From Chelativorans sp. YIM 93263 (lineage in GTDB: Bacteria; Pseudomonadota; Alphaproteobacteria; Rhizobiales; Rhizobiaceae), in NCBI RefSeq assembly GCF_028767125.1, contig NZ_JAKCWP010000009.1:1-64000 (forward strand): DNA of 64,000 nt, in the 5' to 3' direction. Shown here piece after piece: positions 8,153 to 17,021 of this stretch. The first letter of the stretch is position 1, and every line of letters begins with the position of its first letter. The notes under the pieces were generated by a model, which was given only the letters and a program-made list of their open reading frames with translations, was not told where the DNA came from and made no database searches. A program made the position numbers and the translations under genes.

Positions 8153-8328
8153 GGCAAAGTAATCGCCATCTCGGTGCTGCTGCTGGTGCCATCATAGCTG
8201 TCGCAATGCGTTCTACGGCGCTGGCGAGCAGAATCTTCATCTGGGGCATGGATTTGCGGATCCAGTGTGACAGCCCGGCTACCACTGCGGCAGCGTTGCA
8301 ATCCACCGTCTTCCCGCAATGATGGAGT

Positions 8329-8613
8329 TTATTCGAAGCTTGGCTCCTCCGGCCACGCCGGGCTTGCCGGATCTTCTGTCGCCTCCGGCAGGTCGCGCAG
8401 CGCCTGTCGGTAGACCATTAGCTCCTGGTATTGCGCATCCGTGATCGTGGTCGCGACGCCCATCTCTTTCTGGTCGCGGTGCCGAATGATGGGCTCGTCG
8501 GTTTCGCGAAGCCGGCGATCACGCTCGACCCGGAGGCTCGAGAGTGCCTGCTCCTGAGCCTCGGCATCCTTCTGCTCGGCCGTGATTATGTCGGCGGGTT
8601 CAGGCTTCCACAT
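8329..8613 (-). CDS. Tail-fibre assembly chaperone-like protein (94 aa)
   Basis: Starting at the internal ATG (8613, MWKPEP), the 94-residue protein has the hallmark of small tail-assembly proteins: a long charged helix (LRVERDRRLRETDE) followed by QYQELMVYRQALRDLP and a Pro/Trp-rich end. Such proteins help fold or attach tail fibres. It overlaps the preceding gene by 14 bp and follows the tail-fibre gene, consistent with that role. Upstream extension to 8832 gives only an Arg/Ser-rich shadow sequence. Confidence 0.65.
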   Translation of the reverse strand: MWKPEPADIITAEQKDAEAQEQALSSLRVERDRRLRETDEPIIRHRDQKEMGVATTITDAQYQELMVYRQALRDLPEATEDPASPAWPEEPSFE

Positions 8614-9040
8614 TGTTGTCTCCAGAGTCCTGCTTCGGAGGATCAGGTTCGAAGGTCTCCTGGACCTCCGGCTCCTGGTGCCAGCGGTGTGTGGTAGTGG
8701 TGATGCGTGTGCCGCCCTCGACCTTCTCCGTCTCAACGGTCTGGTAGGTGTTTGTCGGGAGATCAATGTCACCATCGGGAGGATCAATGATCGGTTCAGG
8801 ATCAGTCTGCCATGGTTCCGGGCGCGGTCCACGAGGCAAGATCAGCGTCAGGTGCAGATTGCCGTCGACCCGATGCACCGGTCCGAGGATACACTCACAA
8901 GGGATCGCATCTTCCGGGACTGTTGCACCATCCGGAACGGACGAAAAGTCGAATTCCTCACCGTTGATAGTGAGGACATCCCCTTGTCGCGACACGACCA
9001 AGGGGTTGTCGTTCCGCTGCGGAACTAGCGTGATGTTCAT
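8600..9040 (-). CDS. Phage tail-associated hypothetical protein (146 aa)
   Basis: The start at 9040 (MNITLV) shares a TGATG overlap with the tail-fibre stop and has GGGAGATGG upstream. The protein has a beta-rich N-terminal part (VSRQGDVLTINGEEFDFS) and a proline-rich, acidic C-terminal part. Its position between fibre and fibre chaperone suggests a tail-end accessory or a fibre-associated protein. I recognise it only as a type frequent in rhizobial prophages, without known function. Confidence 0.7.
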   Translation of the reverse strand: MNITLVPQRNDNPLVVSRQGDVLTINGEEFDFSSVPDGATVPEDAIPCECILGPVHRVDGNLHLTLILPRGPRPEPWQTDPEPIIDPPDGDIDLPTNTYQTVETEKVEGGTRITTTTHRWHQEPEVQETFEPDPPKQDSGDNNVEA

Positions 9041-10221
9041 CAGTACCATCTCCCGATCGCAGTGTAAGCATATCGAACGCTGTCACCGACGCTGATAGAG
9101 TAGGTGCCTCCGTTCCCATCCGTGGAGGTGTCCGCCCTGACCTGGTGCGAACTTGGACCTGCGGACGCTATTTTCGGGTTCACTCTCAGCGCAACATCCG
9201 TACCCGACGCAACAATCGTGGCGGTCATGTACGGGCCAGTTGCAAAGTTCGCGGGCCACGCCTGTGAGGGAAGGGTGGAGCTTGAGCCACTTGTAGGAGC
9301 GTTTGTGCTGATCTGACCACCACATATCTGCGTGCCATCAGCGTATCGGACATACCACCCGCTATTGCCGCTACCACTCTCAAAGAGTGCCCCTGTCGGA
9401 ATCCCATTCGATCGCGACACTGACCCGACAGCATTCCCGGTGTGATAGAGATCGAACCAGTTGGTCAGGTTCCCGCTGGTGTCACTGTTGGCCCGCAGGG
9501 CAAGGCGCGGAGGATCCTGATTAACTGTCGAGAAGACGAGTTGAGCGTTACGACCTGCCACGCGAGCCAGATTGAGTAGGATCGCCCAACTGAAAGGGGT
9601 ATTGACGGTAGAACCATCGCCGCCCCTTATCTGTGTCATATTGAGGGCATCGTTGAAATCGGGGTCACGTGTGTCATTGTCATCGCTACCCCAACCAAAT
9701 GCTCCTGTGATGAGACCACGTCCAGCAGTCGCATCGTATGGATCGTCCTGCTGCTGCGCGACGTCTAGATCACCGCGCATATCGGCCGCGGCACTGCGCC
9801 CTAGTATGGTCCGCGAGAGGGGAGAGAGTCCGGTGCGCCCCATCGTCCCCGGACCCGTGAAGTACGGGAACGTGTTCTCTTCACCCGCCAGACCTGCCAG
9901 CGCCGAGACATTCCCGCTTTGCAGGATCCCGAGGATTGTCCGCACCGCCTGCCGGTATGTGATGATGTACGGGCTAAAGGCGATCTCATAAGGCGCCGCG
10001 GTCTGCGATGGTCCGGACCACGGATAGGCCAGGGTGGCTTGCGAGTTTGCCATATCGAGCGACGCAATGCGCGTCGGCTGGCCAACATGCGCTCCGAAAT
10101 TGTCGCCGGCTTTCACTACATCGAACAGGTTGCCCGCATCCTGGAAGGTCACGAGGGTGTCGCCTTGGGCGATGGTAGCCGTTCCAGTGTGATAGCCGGT
10201 GGGCCCCGGTTCATTCGCCAT
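9040..10221 (-). CDS. Tail fibre / receptor-binding protein
   Basis: The 393-residue protein is rich in Gly, Thr, Ser and Asn with few charged clusters, as in fibres. Residues 1-90 are beta-rich (TGTATIAQGDTLVTFQDAG), residues 90-200 are more helical, and the C-terminal 130 residues (YADGTQICGG to VRYAYTAIGRWY) look like a receptor-binding beta domain. It lies downstream of the tail-tip genes, where lambdoid phages place host-recognition genes. The C-terminal part should vary most between related phages. Confidence 0.75.
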   Translation of the reverse strand: MANEPGPTGYHTGTATIAQGDTLVTFQDAGNLFDVVKAGDNFGAHVGQPTRIASLDMANSQATLAYPWSGPSQTAAPYEIAFSPYIITYRQAVRTILGILQSGNVSALAGLAGEENTFPYFTGPGTMGRTGLSPLSRTILGRSAAADMRGDLDVAQQQDDPYDATAGRGLITGAFGWGSDDNDTRDPDFNDALNMTQIRGGDGSTVNTPFSWAILLNLARVAGRNAQLVFSTVNQDPPRLALRANSDTSGNLTNWFDLYHTGNAVGSVSRSNGIPTGALFESGSGNSGWYVRYADGTQICGGQISTNAPTSGSSSTLPSQAWPANFATGPYMTATIVASGTDVALRVNPKIASAGPSSHQVRADTSTDGNGGTYSISVGDSVRYAYTAIGRWY

Positions 10222-10477
10222 CGTTGCTATCCTTCGTTCTCTCGCTGGCGCGCACGATCCGCTTGCCTTTTGGCTGGGGCGGCTCTTCGCCTTTCAGCCT
10301 GGCGATCTCCTTGCGTGCCTCGCTGAGCTCCGTCTGGAGTTTCAGATTATCCTCGATCTGGAGGACGAGCTGGTTGGTCAGTTCGCGATAGCTCTGCTCC
10401 ATCATGGAGCGGACGATCGACAGCCCCGAGGCAATAGACGCCGGGCTGACCGACACCTTCTTCGGTGTGTCAGACAT
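10211..10477 (-). CDS. Coiled-coil phage protein (88 aa)
   Basis: An 88-residue protein whose centre (SYRELTNQLVLQIEDNLKLQ) and following LSEARKEIARLKGEE form a clear coiled coil, ending in a basic tail. It overlaps the fibre gene by 11 bp. It may trimerise or connect the fibre to the tail tip, but the sequence gives only the coiled coil. It is cotranscribed in the tail-end block. Confidence 0.65.
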   Translation of the reverse strand: MSDTPKKVSVSPASIASGLSIVRSMMEQSYRELTNQLVLQIEDNLKLQTELSEARKEIARLKGEEPPQPKGKRIVRASERTKDSNDGE

Positions 10478-10499
10478 GAGATTTCCTGTGTGGTTGGGC

Positions 10500-10814
10500 T
10501 TAGTTCAGGCTTGCCAGAACGGCTTTGATTTCGGCCACGCTGCCGGCGGCACGAACCTTCTGTTTTGCGGCCCGGCGCTCCCGATCGAGCCGGGCCAGCT
10601 CCTTGTCCTGCTCGGCGGCTCGGCTGAGGATCGCCTGGCGATCGTCATCGCTCTCGACCAAGCCGCCGTTGCCGCTCAGAGCGGAGGATCTCTTCAAGGC
10701 ATGGAGTGCTCCCAAGGGACCGATGACATGATCGATCTTCCCGCCGAAGTGTCGATCGATCTCCTGCTCAGCTTTGCCGCGCAGCGTCTGCACCCGATCA
10801 AGCTTCAATCTCAC
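10500..10814 (-). CDS. Coiled-coil phage protein (104 aa), GTG start
   Basis: The GTG at 10814 has GGAGG six bases upstream and overlaps the end of the preceding gene by 17 bp. The 104-residue protein (VRLKLDRVQTLRGKAEQEID...) is helical and highly charged with a coiled coil (LSRAAEQDKELARLDRERRA). It resembles small tail-region proteins of unknown role that occur next to fibres. Earlier starts would read out-of-frame sequence of the upstream gene and are rejected. Confidence 0.65.
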   Translation of the reverse strand: MRLKLDRVQTLRGKAEQEIDRHFGGKIDHVIGPLGALHALKRSSALSGNGGLVESDDDRQAILSRAAEQDKELARLDRERRAAKQKVRAAGSVAEIKAVLASLN

Positions 10815-11328
10815 GGCGCACCTCCTGCAGCGGCCAAGGCGGACGAATGACGATCCGAAGTTTACCAGGCTCATCGATCTCGATCGTGATGAGCTCCCCG
10901 TCTGCCTCGAATGTCTGGGTATCTTGCAGCTCGCTATCTGCCTCGAGCACGATGGCGACAGCAGAACCGGCCGGGACGCCGCTGATCCTGATTTCGCTCT
11001 CATCTTGTTCGAAGTCGACAGACGGTGAAGGGCGCTCCGCCAGTTCCCCATCCACAACGTAGTGCGTGCTCAGCTCGCACTCGGTATACGTCATTCCTGG
11101 CGACTCCATGAGCGGCTCGTAATGCTTTTCGCCGGTCTCCTCGTCGACGATCTCCTCGAACAGCTCCTCCCCTGTGTCGGGGTCGATGGCGTGCTCCTCC
11201 GGTAGAGGGATCGGAGGCAGGTTGAGGAAGGTGGCGCCGTTCTCTTCCATGGCTTGGACAACGCCAGGGGGGACCGGATCTCTCATGATGTGGAAGATGC
11301 GGCCCTTCTTGTCGTACTCGATAATCAT
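10798..11328 (-). CDS. Acidic phage tail-region protein (176 aa)
   Basis: A 176-residue acidic protein starting MIIEYDKKGRIFHIM. The first half contains an EE/DE-rich region, and the second half (DESEIRISGVPAGSAVAIVLEADSELQ...) reads as an Ig-like or beta-sandwich domain. Such domains occur on phage tail proteins and bind surfaces weakly. It is translationally coupled to both neighbours (overlap of 4 bp upstream, 17 bp downstream). Confidence 0.65.
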   Translation of the reverse strand: MIIEYDKKGRIFHIMRDPVPPGVVQAMEENGATFLNLPPIPLPEEHAIDPDTGEELFEEIVDEETGEKHYEPLMESPGMTYTECELSTHYVVDGELAERPSPSVDFEQDESEIRISGVPAGSAVAIVLEADSELQDTQTFEADGELITIEIDEPGKLRIVIRPPWPLQEVRREIEA

Positions 11329-11756
11329 AGGTCAAAGTTCCATATGAAGTAGCGAACTCTCAGTTCCCAGGATTCGGGACCGACGATGTTGTTTGTGAAC
11401 ACAAGGCGGTCGTTTAAGACGCGCCCGTAGTAGGACCAGAGCGTACCATTGATGTTGAAGGAGCGCCGATGTGAGCCGATGTGCTGGTTGCCTCTGACTT
11501 CGGTGTTCTTTTCCAGATCGACATAGAAGCAGCACAACGGTACTTTTGAGAATGTCCTCCCGAAGTTAACTGTGATGGGCTCCGGAGGCTGTCCCGTGCC
11601 GGGCCGCGGTTCTGAGAGGAAGTTCCCCTTCAGGACTGGAACGATCATCGAGTAGGCGGAGTCGAACGTGACCTGAGCGTCGGTCGCCGTCCTCACGTTT
11701 ACGCCGGGCATCGAGACCCGCAGTCCCTGTGCGTCGAGTAGAACTCGGTCAACCAT
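11325..11756 (-). CDS. Tail-tip protein, third of a tandem paralogue set (143 aa)
   Basis: A 143-residue beta-rich protein. Its N-terminus (MVDRVLLDAQGLRVSMPGVNV) and the following segments (FDS, then VLKGNFLS, then ITVNFGRTFSKVPL) match the two upstream genes in order and spacing. The three appear to be diverged copies of one tail-decoration or fibre-like protein. It overlaps the previous gene by 8 bp and the next by 4 bp. C-terminal sequences differ between the copies, as expected for domains that contact the host surface. Confidence 0.65.
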   Translation of the reverse strand: MVDRVLLDAQGLRVSMPGVNVRTATDAQVTFDSAYSMIVPVLKGNFLSEPRPGTGQPPEPITVNFGRTFSKVPLCCFYVDLEKNTEVRGNQHIGSHRRSFNINGTLWSYYGRVLNDRLVFTNNIVGPESWELRVRYFIWNFDL

Positions 11757-12144
11757 CTGCGCGCTTCCTGACTACAACATAGACGACCTCGGCACTTGGA
11801 TCATCAAAGGTACTGGGATTGTTGACGTCTATGGTGACACTGGTGTTGGAGTTGTAGGTGATCTTCGGACTCCAGTCGGTCGCGTTGCCGCCTGGGAAGT
11901 TTCCATACGTTGTGTTGGGAGCGAGGAAGATCATCGGTCGATAGCCGAGGTTGGGTATGGATATCGTGACCGGGTTCCCGTTCGTGATGTTGACAGACCC
12001 GGTCACAACAAACTGCAAGGAATCCTGGTCGGGGTGGAACAGCAGATTGTTGATCCCCGCCGTCAGCACATTGAAGCCAGGTTTGGAGATGTAGACCCCG
12101 TACTGGCTGCCCCCGCGGGCACCGAACACCACGCGATTAGCCAT
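11749..12144 (-). CDS. Tail-tip protein, second of a tandem paralogue set (131 aa)
   Basis: A 131-residue protein starting MANRVVFGARGG with SKPGFNVLTAG, then a VVTGSVNI strand and an IPNLGYRPMIFLA segment, matching its neighbours by position. The start and Pro-Gly-x-Asn-Val motif are shared across the set. It overlaps both neighbours (8 bp each), so expression is coupled. No signal peptide or metal-binding motif is seen. Function is inferred only from location next to the J-like tail-tip gene. Confidence 0.65.
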   Translation of the reverse strand: MANRVVFGARGGSQYGVYISKPGFNVLTAGINNLLFHPDQDSLQFVVTGSVNITNGNPVTISIPNLGYRPMIFLAPNTTYGNFPGGNATDWSPKITYNSNTSVTIDVNNPSTFDDPSAEVVYVVVRKRADG

Positions 12145-12538
12145 AGGGGTTCCTGCACACTGCGTAGACGAACGTCCTCGTGAGAGTGTCCTCGTGATAG
12201 AGTAGAAAGTGGTCGGGTCTCAGGTACACAGGCGACGTCACACCGGGTCGGACAAAGCCCGCCTGGACAGGCTGCCACCTGTTTGGCGTATCCGTAGACC
12301 TGAACACGAACACGACAGGAGCCTGCGACAGCGTCTCACCGAAGTTGACCCGCGTCGGACTGGCCCCTGATGCGCGCGTGATGGACCCTGTGAGCATGAT
12401 GTTTCCGACCTCATCCCATCGACTGTCGAAGGAGAGGCGCTCGACGGGGAGGCCCGTGCTCAGGACATTGTAACCCGGGCGGGAGCAGCGCAGGACATAG
12501 GTGCCGTCGAATGCCCCCAAAACAACGCGATTGGCCAT
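12137..12538 (-). CDS. Tail-tip protein, first of a tandem paralogue set (133 aa)
   Basis: A 133-residue protein starting MANRVVLGAFDG, then SRPGYNVLSTG, then IMLTGSITRASG and VNFGETLSQAPVVFVF. These landmarks recur in the next two genes. Its start is directly coupled to the stop of the 900-residue tail-tip gene. The most plausible role is a small tail-tip or receptor-contact protein, multiplied by tandem duplication. Confidence 0.65.
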   Translation of the reverse strand: MANRVVLGAFDGTYVLRCSRPGYNVLSTGLPVERLSFDSRWDEVGNIMLTGSITRASGASPTRVNFGETLSQAPVVFVFRSTDTPNRWQPVQAGFVRPGVTSPVYLRPDHFLLYHEDTLTRTFVYAVCRNPYG

Positions 12539-15240
12539 CAGTCGGAGACCAGTATTCTGTCATTGTCGAGTTCGATGCGCATCTTGTTGCTCGAGCCGCG
12601 CACCAGGCCGGCGGTGACCGTACCGACATTAACGACGTTCAAGGTGGCGACGCCGTTTTGAAACACGAATGCTTGCCTGATATTGGTCCCATCGGTGATT
12701 ACGAACTGATCGGAGATGAAGACGGTGCGACTCTGGTTGCCGTTCACATCGATGTAGAAAGCGCCTTGAGACCAGTCATTGCCGCTCCCTACGCGAACAT
12801 CGACGCCATACCGCGCCCACCCTCCACCAGGTGATGACTCGACCTGTCCGCGCACAGTGATGCTCGACTCGACGTTATCTACTTGCGTCCTGAGCTGCTG
12901 GATGGATTGTGCATTCGCGGTCACCACATCGCCAACTTGGCTGATCTCGGTCTGGAGCAGCTCGACAGCGCTGGCGACATCCTTTTCCAGCGTCACTTTG
13001 ACTTGCGTAAGCTGCTGCGCGAGCGCCTTTTGCTCGCCGGTCAGCACTGTTATGTCTTCAGTTACTTCAGCCCTCAGCCGGCCAGTGGTCGAAGCCACCT
13101 CACGGCGAAGTTCCTGCTTGTCCTCAAAACCGGTTTCTTCATCCTCGATGTCGAGCGCGGCGTTGGCAAGCGCCTCTTCCAGCTCCTCACGCGTGTTCCA
13201 GTTTGCCCATCGTGTGAGATCTTCGACCGCCTCTTCAATATCACCGTAATCGACGTCGTCGGGACCGAGCTTGACGTTGTCCGTGAGGACGGAGAGCCAT
13301 GCGGACCACTTCTCGCGGCGCCCGCTGTAAGGCACATAGATCCCGCGCGCCTCATATTGAGTATCAGGAAGGAACGTGCCGTTGAGAAGGACGGACCTGA
13401 TCGGATTGTCGGGATCCGGGTCGCCATAAGGCTGCTCGCCGTCAAAAACGTCTACCTGGGAAGCCTTCAGACGCACCTGCACGCGCACGGCGCGCACGTC
13501 GTCCAGATCCCCGTCGAAGAAGACCTCGATCGTAGGGCGGCGCGCTTTGCCTTCCGCATCATAGATTGTCGCCGGTCCGACCTGCCACCCGCTCATCAAC
13601 TGAGCCGGCGGCCGCACCGGTCCGATCACACCGCTTACCCCGGTCGGCTGCTCGTCTGTCGCAGGGTTCCAGTCGTAGTCCGAGGGGTCCCATTCCTTCA
13701 GGAGGACGAGCTGGTTCATGCCTGGCTCGCCTACGATCCGGTCGACGCGGAATTTCTTGTTGACGTATCCATTGCGCGGCGAGGTCCAGGAGACGACGTC
13801 GTTCGGCTCAAGCAGCCACGCTTCCGGGGGCAAATAGAACGAGTGGATACGGAAGCGCCGTTCCTCCTCGATCATCGGCTTCAAGAGCCGCTGTACCTGG
13901 ACTGCATAGGGAGCCGCTGCGAAGTTCACGCCCGTGGCCAGGCGCCGGTCCCCGTCTTCCGCCTCCAGCTCGGACGAATAGCGCGCCGGCGCGTCCTTCG
14001 TGCCCCAGGCCTCGGCAGGCTCGGGATAGGTCGCCTCTACCGCGTTGTACGTCTCCTCGAGCGAGGGCCACGGCCTCAGGCTCTGACCCTGGGTGACGAC
14101 GATATCGTCATCGGTGAAGGAATAGACCGCCGTGCCCGGGGCACCGACCTGCATCTTGAAAATGCCGCCCATCTCGACCACACGGCCGGAGCAGGCCTTT
14201 TCCATCTCCTCAATCACTGACAGCGGCTCTAGTGTGCCGCGAATCTCATAACCCACCCGGAACTGCGGCTCTTGGGTGCCGTCCTCGCGGTTGACCAGAA
14301 CGTCGCATTCATTGGCTGCCGCCATCCAGTTTGCCGCCGGCAGGCGAAAGGCAGGCAGGTTCTGCCCTCCGAACATCCATTCGCCCGCGCCCGGGATGCC
14401 ATAATAGATGCCGCGGATGATGTTGTAGATGATGATGGCGGGGTTGCGCGTCGGCTCCCATGTCGACGGATCGTGCCAGCGGTGCGGGCCATCCCCGCCA
14501 GCGGACGAATCTTTGCGCACGTCGTAGAACGCGACAGGCGGTGGCATGCCGATCCACTGCACCTGGCCAGGGAAGAGATCGCGATTGAACTGCGCGGTGA
14601 TGATGAGGATCGGGCAGCCGCGCCCGATCATGTCACTCTTCCACGGCCGGTCGGGATCGTTGCCGAATTTCTCCAGAAGGAAAGCGTCCGCCGCGTCCTG
14701 AGTGCCGTCGAGGTACTGCACCCACAGATGGTTTTTGCCGGACTCCGTGCGATACTCGAGCACGGGATGTCCTTGCTGGTAGCTGTCGTCATCCCAGTCG
14801 ATCGTGCAGAGTTCACCGTTTACCCACAACTCCGGGCGTCCCGGTGCCGGCATGTCGCCGATCTGGATGACGTCGGTCAGAAAGGCGTTAGGTGTCTTCC
14901 CCGCGCGACCCCACACGCCGATATATCTGCGCGTGCCCGCCGTGGCGTAATCGCCCACGATGAAGCCGATCGGGGCATCGTCTCCGACCTCGACATCCAG
15001 CTGCACGCCCGACGGAACGGGCTCGTCCTTCTTCAGTAAGGCTCTTTCGAGGAGGCTGACGCCAACGTTGAACGCCACCGTGAGAGCGGTCTTGAGAAGC
15101 AGCGCGCCGAGCCCGGCCGCGCCGATCGCGCCGGAGATCGCGGACGCAATGGCGCCGACGGCGGCAGCGACGAAGCCCGCATGGGCGTGCGCTGTCGTCG
15201 CCAGCAAAAGCGCCAGCGCTAGAAGGACAATGCGGAGCAT
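12538..15240 (-). CDS. Tail-tip host-specificity protein, lambda J-like, with N-terminal hydrophobic leader
   Basis: The 900-residue protein has the layout of lambda J / TipJ central tail proteins: hydrophobic N-terminus, a large hub region with VFDGEQPYGDPDPD and fibronectin-like parts near 540-650, coiled-coil stretches (about 670-780) and a beta-rich C-terminus. The first 23 residues (MLRIVLLALALLLATTAHAH) look like a cleavable signal peptide, followed by a further Gly/Ala-rich hydrophobic stretch. It lies next to the tail-hub genes and before the receptor-contact genes. Confidence 0.8.
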   Translation of the reverse strand: MLRIVLLALALLLATTAHAHAGFVAAAVGAIASAISGAIGAAGLGALLLKTALTVAFNVGVSLLERALLKKDEPVPSGVQLDVEVGDDAPIGFIVGDYATAGTRRYIGVWGRAGKTPNAFLTDVIQIGDMPAPGRPELWVNGELCTIDWDDDSYQQGHPVLEYRTESGKNHLWVQYLDGTQDAADAFLLEKFGNDPDRPWKSDMIGRGCPILIITAQFNRDLFPGQVQWIGMPPPVAFYDVRKDSSAGGDGPHRWHDPSTWEPTRNPAIIIYNIIRGIYYGIPGAGEWMFGGQNLPAFRLPAANWMAAANECDVLVNREDGTQEPQFRVGYEIRGTLEPLSVIEEMEKACSGRVVEMGGIFKMQVGAPGTAVYSFTDDDIVVTQGQSLRPWPSLEETYNAVEATYPEPAEAWGTKDAPARYSSELEAEDGDRRLATGVNFAAAPYAVQVQRLLKPMIEEERRFRIHSFYLPPEAWLLEPNDVVSWTSPRNGYVNKKFRVDRIVGEPGMNQLVLLKEWDPSDYDWNPATDEQPTGVSGVIGPVRPPAQLMSGWQVGPATIYDAEGKARRPTIEVFFDGDLDDVRAVRVQVRLKASQVDVFDGEQPYGDPDPDNPIRSVLLNGTFLPDTQYEARGIYVPYSGRREKWSAWLSVLTDNVKLGPDDVDYGDIEEAVEDLTRWANWNTREELEEALANAALDIEDEETGFEDKQELRREVASTTGRLRAEVTEDITVLTGEQKALAQQLTQVKVTLEKDVASAVELLQTEISQVGDVVTANAQSIQQLRTQVDNVESSITVRGQVESSPGGGWARYGVDVRVGSGNDWSQGAFYIDVNGNQSRTVFISDQFVITDGTNIRQAFVFQNGVATLNVVNVGTVTAGLVRGSSNKMRIELDNDRILVSD

Positions 15241-15244
15241 ATGA

Positions 15245-15670
15245 CTATCCGACCTTGAAAGCCCGTTTCGCCTTGAGCAGGCCCATGGTTCCGAGGTGAT
15301 CTTTCTGCATCACGAACACTCGATCACCGTTGACCGGACCGAGCGAAAAGCCAAGCTCGGTGTCATCGGCAAACGCGGCGATGTCGGCGATCTTCGCCTG
15401 GGAAGGATGAATCTCGGGGAGCATTGAGGCGACCAGATCGCCCAGATTGTGATAACCTTGTTCGCGCATTACACGCACTGCTCCGCGATATGTGCGATAT
15501 CGGCCGCGGTAGGGCGCTGCGAGATCCTCGCCTGTGACGGCCTCGACCACGCGGCCAACCAGCCAGGGCCCGCAATCGCGCTCTCCCCATGCGAAGGAGC
15601 TGTATTTGATCTCATCGATAACGGCATCGAACCGTAATCGCCAACCGGGAACCCGCTGCATCGCGATCAT
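15245..15670 (-). CDS. DUF6950-type tail protein, putative cysteine peptidase-like
   Basis: The 141-residue protein contains the FAWGERDCGPW motif (about residues 27-37) typical of this family, whose Cys resembles the catalytic Cys of NlpC/P60 tail peptidases. In gene-transfer agents and related phages, a peptidase of this position lies between the DUF2163-like hub gene and the J-like gene, as here. It may open peptidoglycan during DNA delivery. A GWRLRF start segment and a final lysine-rich strand complete it. It overlaps the upstream hub gene by 4 bp. Confidence 0.75.
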   Translation of the reverse strand: MIAMQRVPGWRLRFDAVIDEIKYSSFAWGERDCGPWLVGRVVEAVTGEDLAAPYRGRYRTYRGAVRVMREQGYHNLGDLVASMLPEIHPSQAKIADIAAFADDTELGFSLGPVNGDRVFVMQKDHLGTMGLLKAKRAFKVG

Positions 15671-16362
15671 TTTCCAATCCTGAACATGTCCCTGAAGCGC
15701 GCTGCCAGTTCGGAGGAGGACGTTGGAGGTTTGTCATTCTGTATCTCCATCCCCCACGGAATCTGCCAGGTGCGCACCACGTTTGAGTAGCGGCCTAGCT
15801 GATCATTCTGACGCCGCTTCTGCCCCTCGTAGCTGCGCTTGCGCGGGTTCTTGCGCGTCAGCATCAGGATGCCGTCGGATCGGACGGAAAACCGCACCCG
15901 GCTTTCCCCGCCGGTTGCAGCGGTCTCGATCGGGGCTTCATCGATCTGGCCGAGAAACTCGATCTCCGGCGGCGACACAGCCATGCGCGTGTCCGGATGG
16001 AGCAGACCGGTGTGAATCTCGACCGGCGCAAGCCGCGCATTGTAGCCGCGCACCATCTCCTGCACTTCCGGAAGAATCGCGCTGAGCGAGACATCGATCG
16101 TCTGGATCGTCAGGTTGGAAACACGCGGGATGGAACCCACCTGCAGGTCGGCGCCGCCGACATATGTGCGCATCTCGGGCATCCCCGTCTGCCCGCTGAT
16201 CACCTCAAGCATCACCGTATCGTCGCCGGACCAGAATCCTCGCTCCACGACAGCGCCGGTGACGCGGTCCTTTACGCGCGCCCAGAGGAATTTCGGCGGC
16301 AGGATGCCTTCCTCGCGCGCTCTCTGAAGCGCCGCGACAAAGGCCGGATCGGAGTCGCGCAT
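15667..16362 (-). CDS. Tail hub/baseplate protein, DUF2163-like
   Basis: The 231-residue protein follows the GTA gp13 / DUF2163 pattern: a start with alternating strands and helices (FLWARVKDRVTGAVVERGFW), a middle with VSNLTIQTIDVSLSAI, and a basic C-terminal stretch (RKNPRKRSYEGQKRRQND) with a Trp-Pro-rich end. It would form part of the tail hub. The stop of the upstream gene and its ATG overlap by one base. Family assignment rests on order and shape, not on invariant residues. Confidence 0.7.
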   Translation of the reverse strand: MRDSDPAFVAALQRAREEGILPPKFLWARVKDRVTGAVVERGFWSGDDTVMLEVISGQTGMPEMRTYVGGADLQVGSIPRVSNLTIQTIDVSLSAILPEVQEMVRGYNARLAPVEIHTGLLHPDTRMAVSPPEIEFLGQIDEAPIETAATGGESRVRFSVRSDGILMLTRKNPRKRSYEGQKRRQNDQLGRYSNVVRTWQIPWGMEIQNDKPPTSSSELAARFRDMFRIGK

Positions 16363-17021
16363 CAGTTCGCCCTGATCGATTGCAATGCAGTGAAGCTAAT
16401 CGCCGTCGTGCCGAAATCGTCGGTCACGCCGATCTGAAGGGTGCCCGGCACGATCAGCATCTTCGCGGCCGGCTTGATGAGCATCACATCGAGGCCTGCC
16501 TCGACGCCCGGGCGGAAATGCGGCCGCACATCGAAAAGCGGCGTCACACCCGAGCTGCTCGCCGTTACGGTCTCGTTCAGCTGATGCAGCGCCCGGCGCG
16601 CCGGATCCGCGTAGTTGAATGCCAACATGTCACCGCGCGTGAGTGTGTAGCCAACCGGCAGGCCCGAAAGGCGCATGGCATGATTGCTGGGATGAACGCT
16701 GGAAATGATGGGTGTCGCCGCCCCGAGTATGGACCCGTCCGGGTCCGCCTTCGGATGCGACGTCCGCGGATCGTAGAAGTAGAAGGTCTTTAGCACCCCG
16801 TTGAGGCTCTCGATCAGCGCCTGGATCTCTACCGCGTCGTCCGCAAAGGCGGAAAAGAGCCGGACATCCGTCGTCCATAATGGCGCGGATAGTTCCGCAC
16901 CGTACACCTGGCCGGAGCCGAGGCCGGAATACTCCTGGTTCTCGCGCAGCCTGAACGGCGCTGCGGCAACATTGATGACGTCCTGGAAGACGTCCGTCGC
17001 GAGCGGAAACGTCAGTGCCAT
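16362..17021 (-). CDS. Distal tail protein, DUF2460-like
   Basis: The 219-residue protein begins with MALTFPLATDVFQDVINVAAAPFRL and has a repeated hydrophobic/Gly pattern of a beta-rich tail component. In GTA-like modules this slot, right after the tape measure, holds the DUF2460 distal tail protein that joins tube and hub. The ATG overlaps the tape-measure stop by a single base (ATGA-like coupling). No enzymatic motif is present. Confidence 0.7.
   Translation of the reverse strand: MALTFPLATDVFQDVINVAAAPFRLRENQEYSGLGSGQVYGAELSAPLWTTDVRLFSAFADDAVEIQALIESLNGVLKTFYFYDPRTSHPKADPDGSILGAATPIISSVHPSNHAMRLSGLPVGYTLTRGDMLAFNYADPARRALHQLNETVTASSSGVTPLFDVRPHFRPGVEAGLDVMLIKPAAKMLIVPGTLQIGVTDDFGTTAISFTALQSIRAN

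Noticed and set aside
7914-8306. A 130-residue minus-strand frame between endolysin and tail chaperone genes
   Set aside because: The plus-strand gene at 7970 has an excellent ribosome site and the frame here has Arg/Ser/Leu-rich shadow composition. Its first 40 residues look acceptable, so a short gene is possible but not supported.
12883-14220. A 445-residue plus-strand frame
   Set aside because: It is the antisense of the J-like gene, and its Arg/Leu/Val-rich composition is typical of a shadow.
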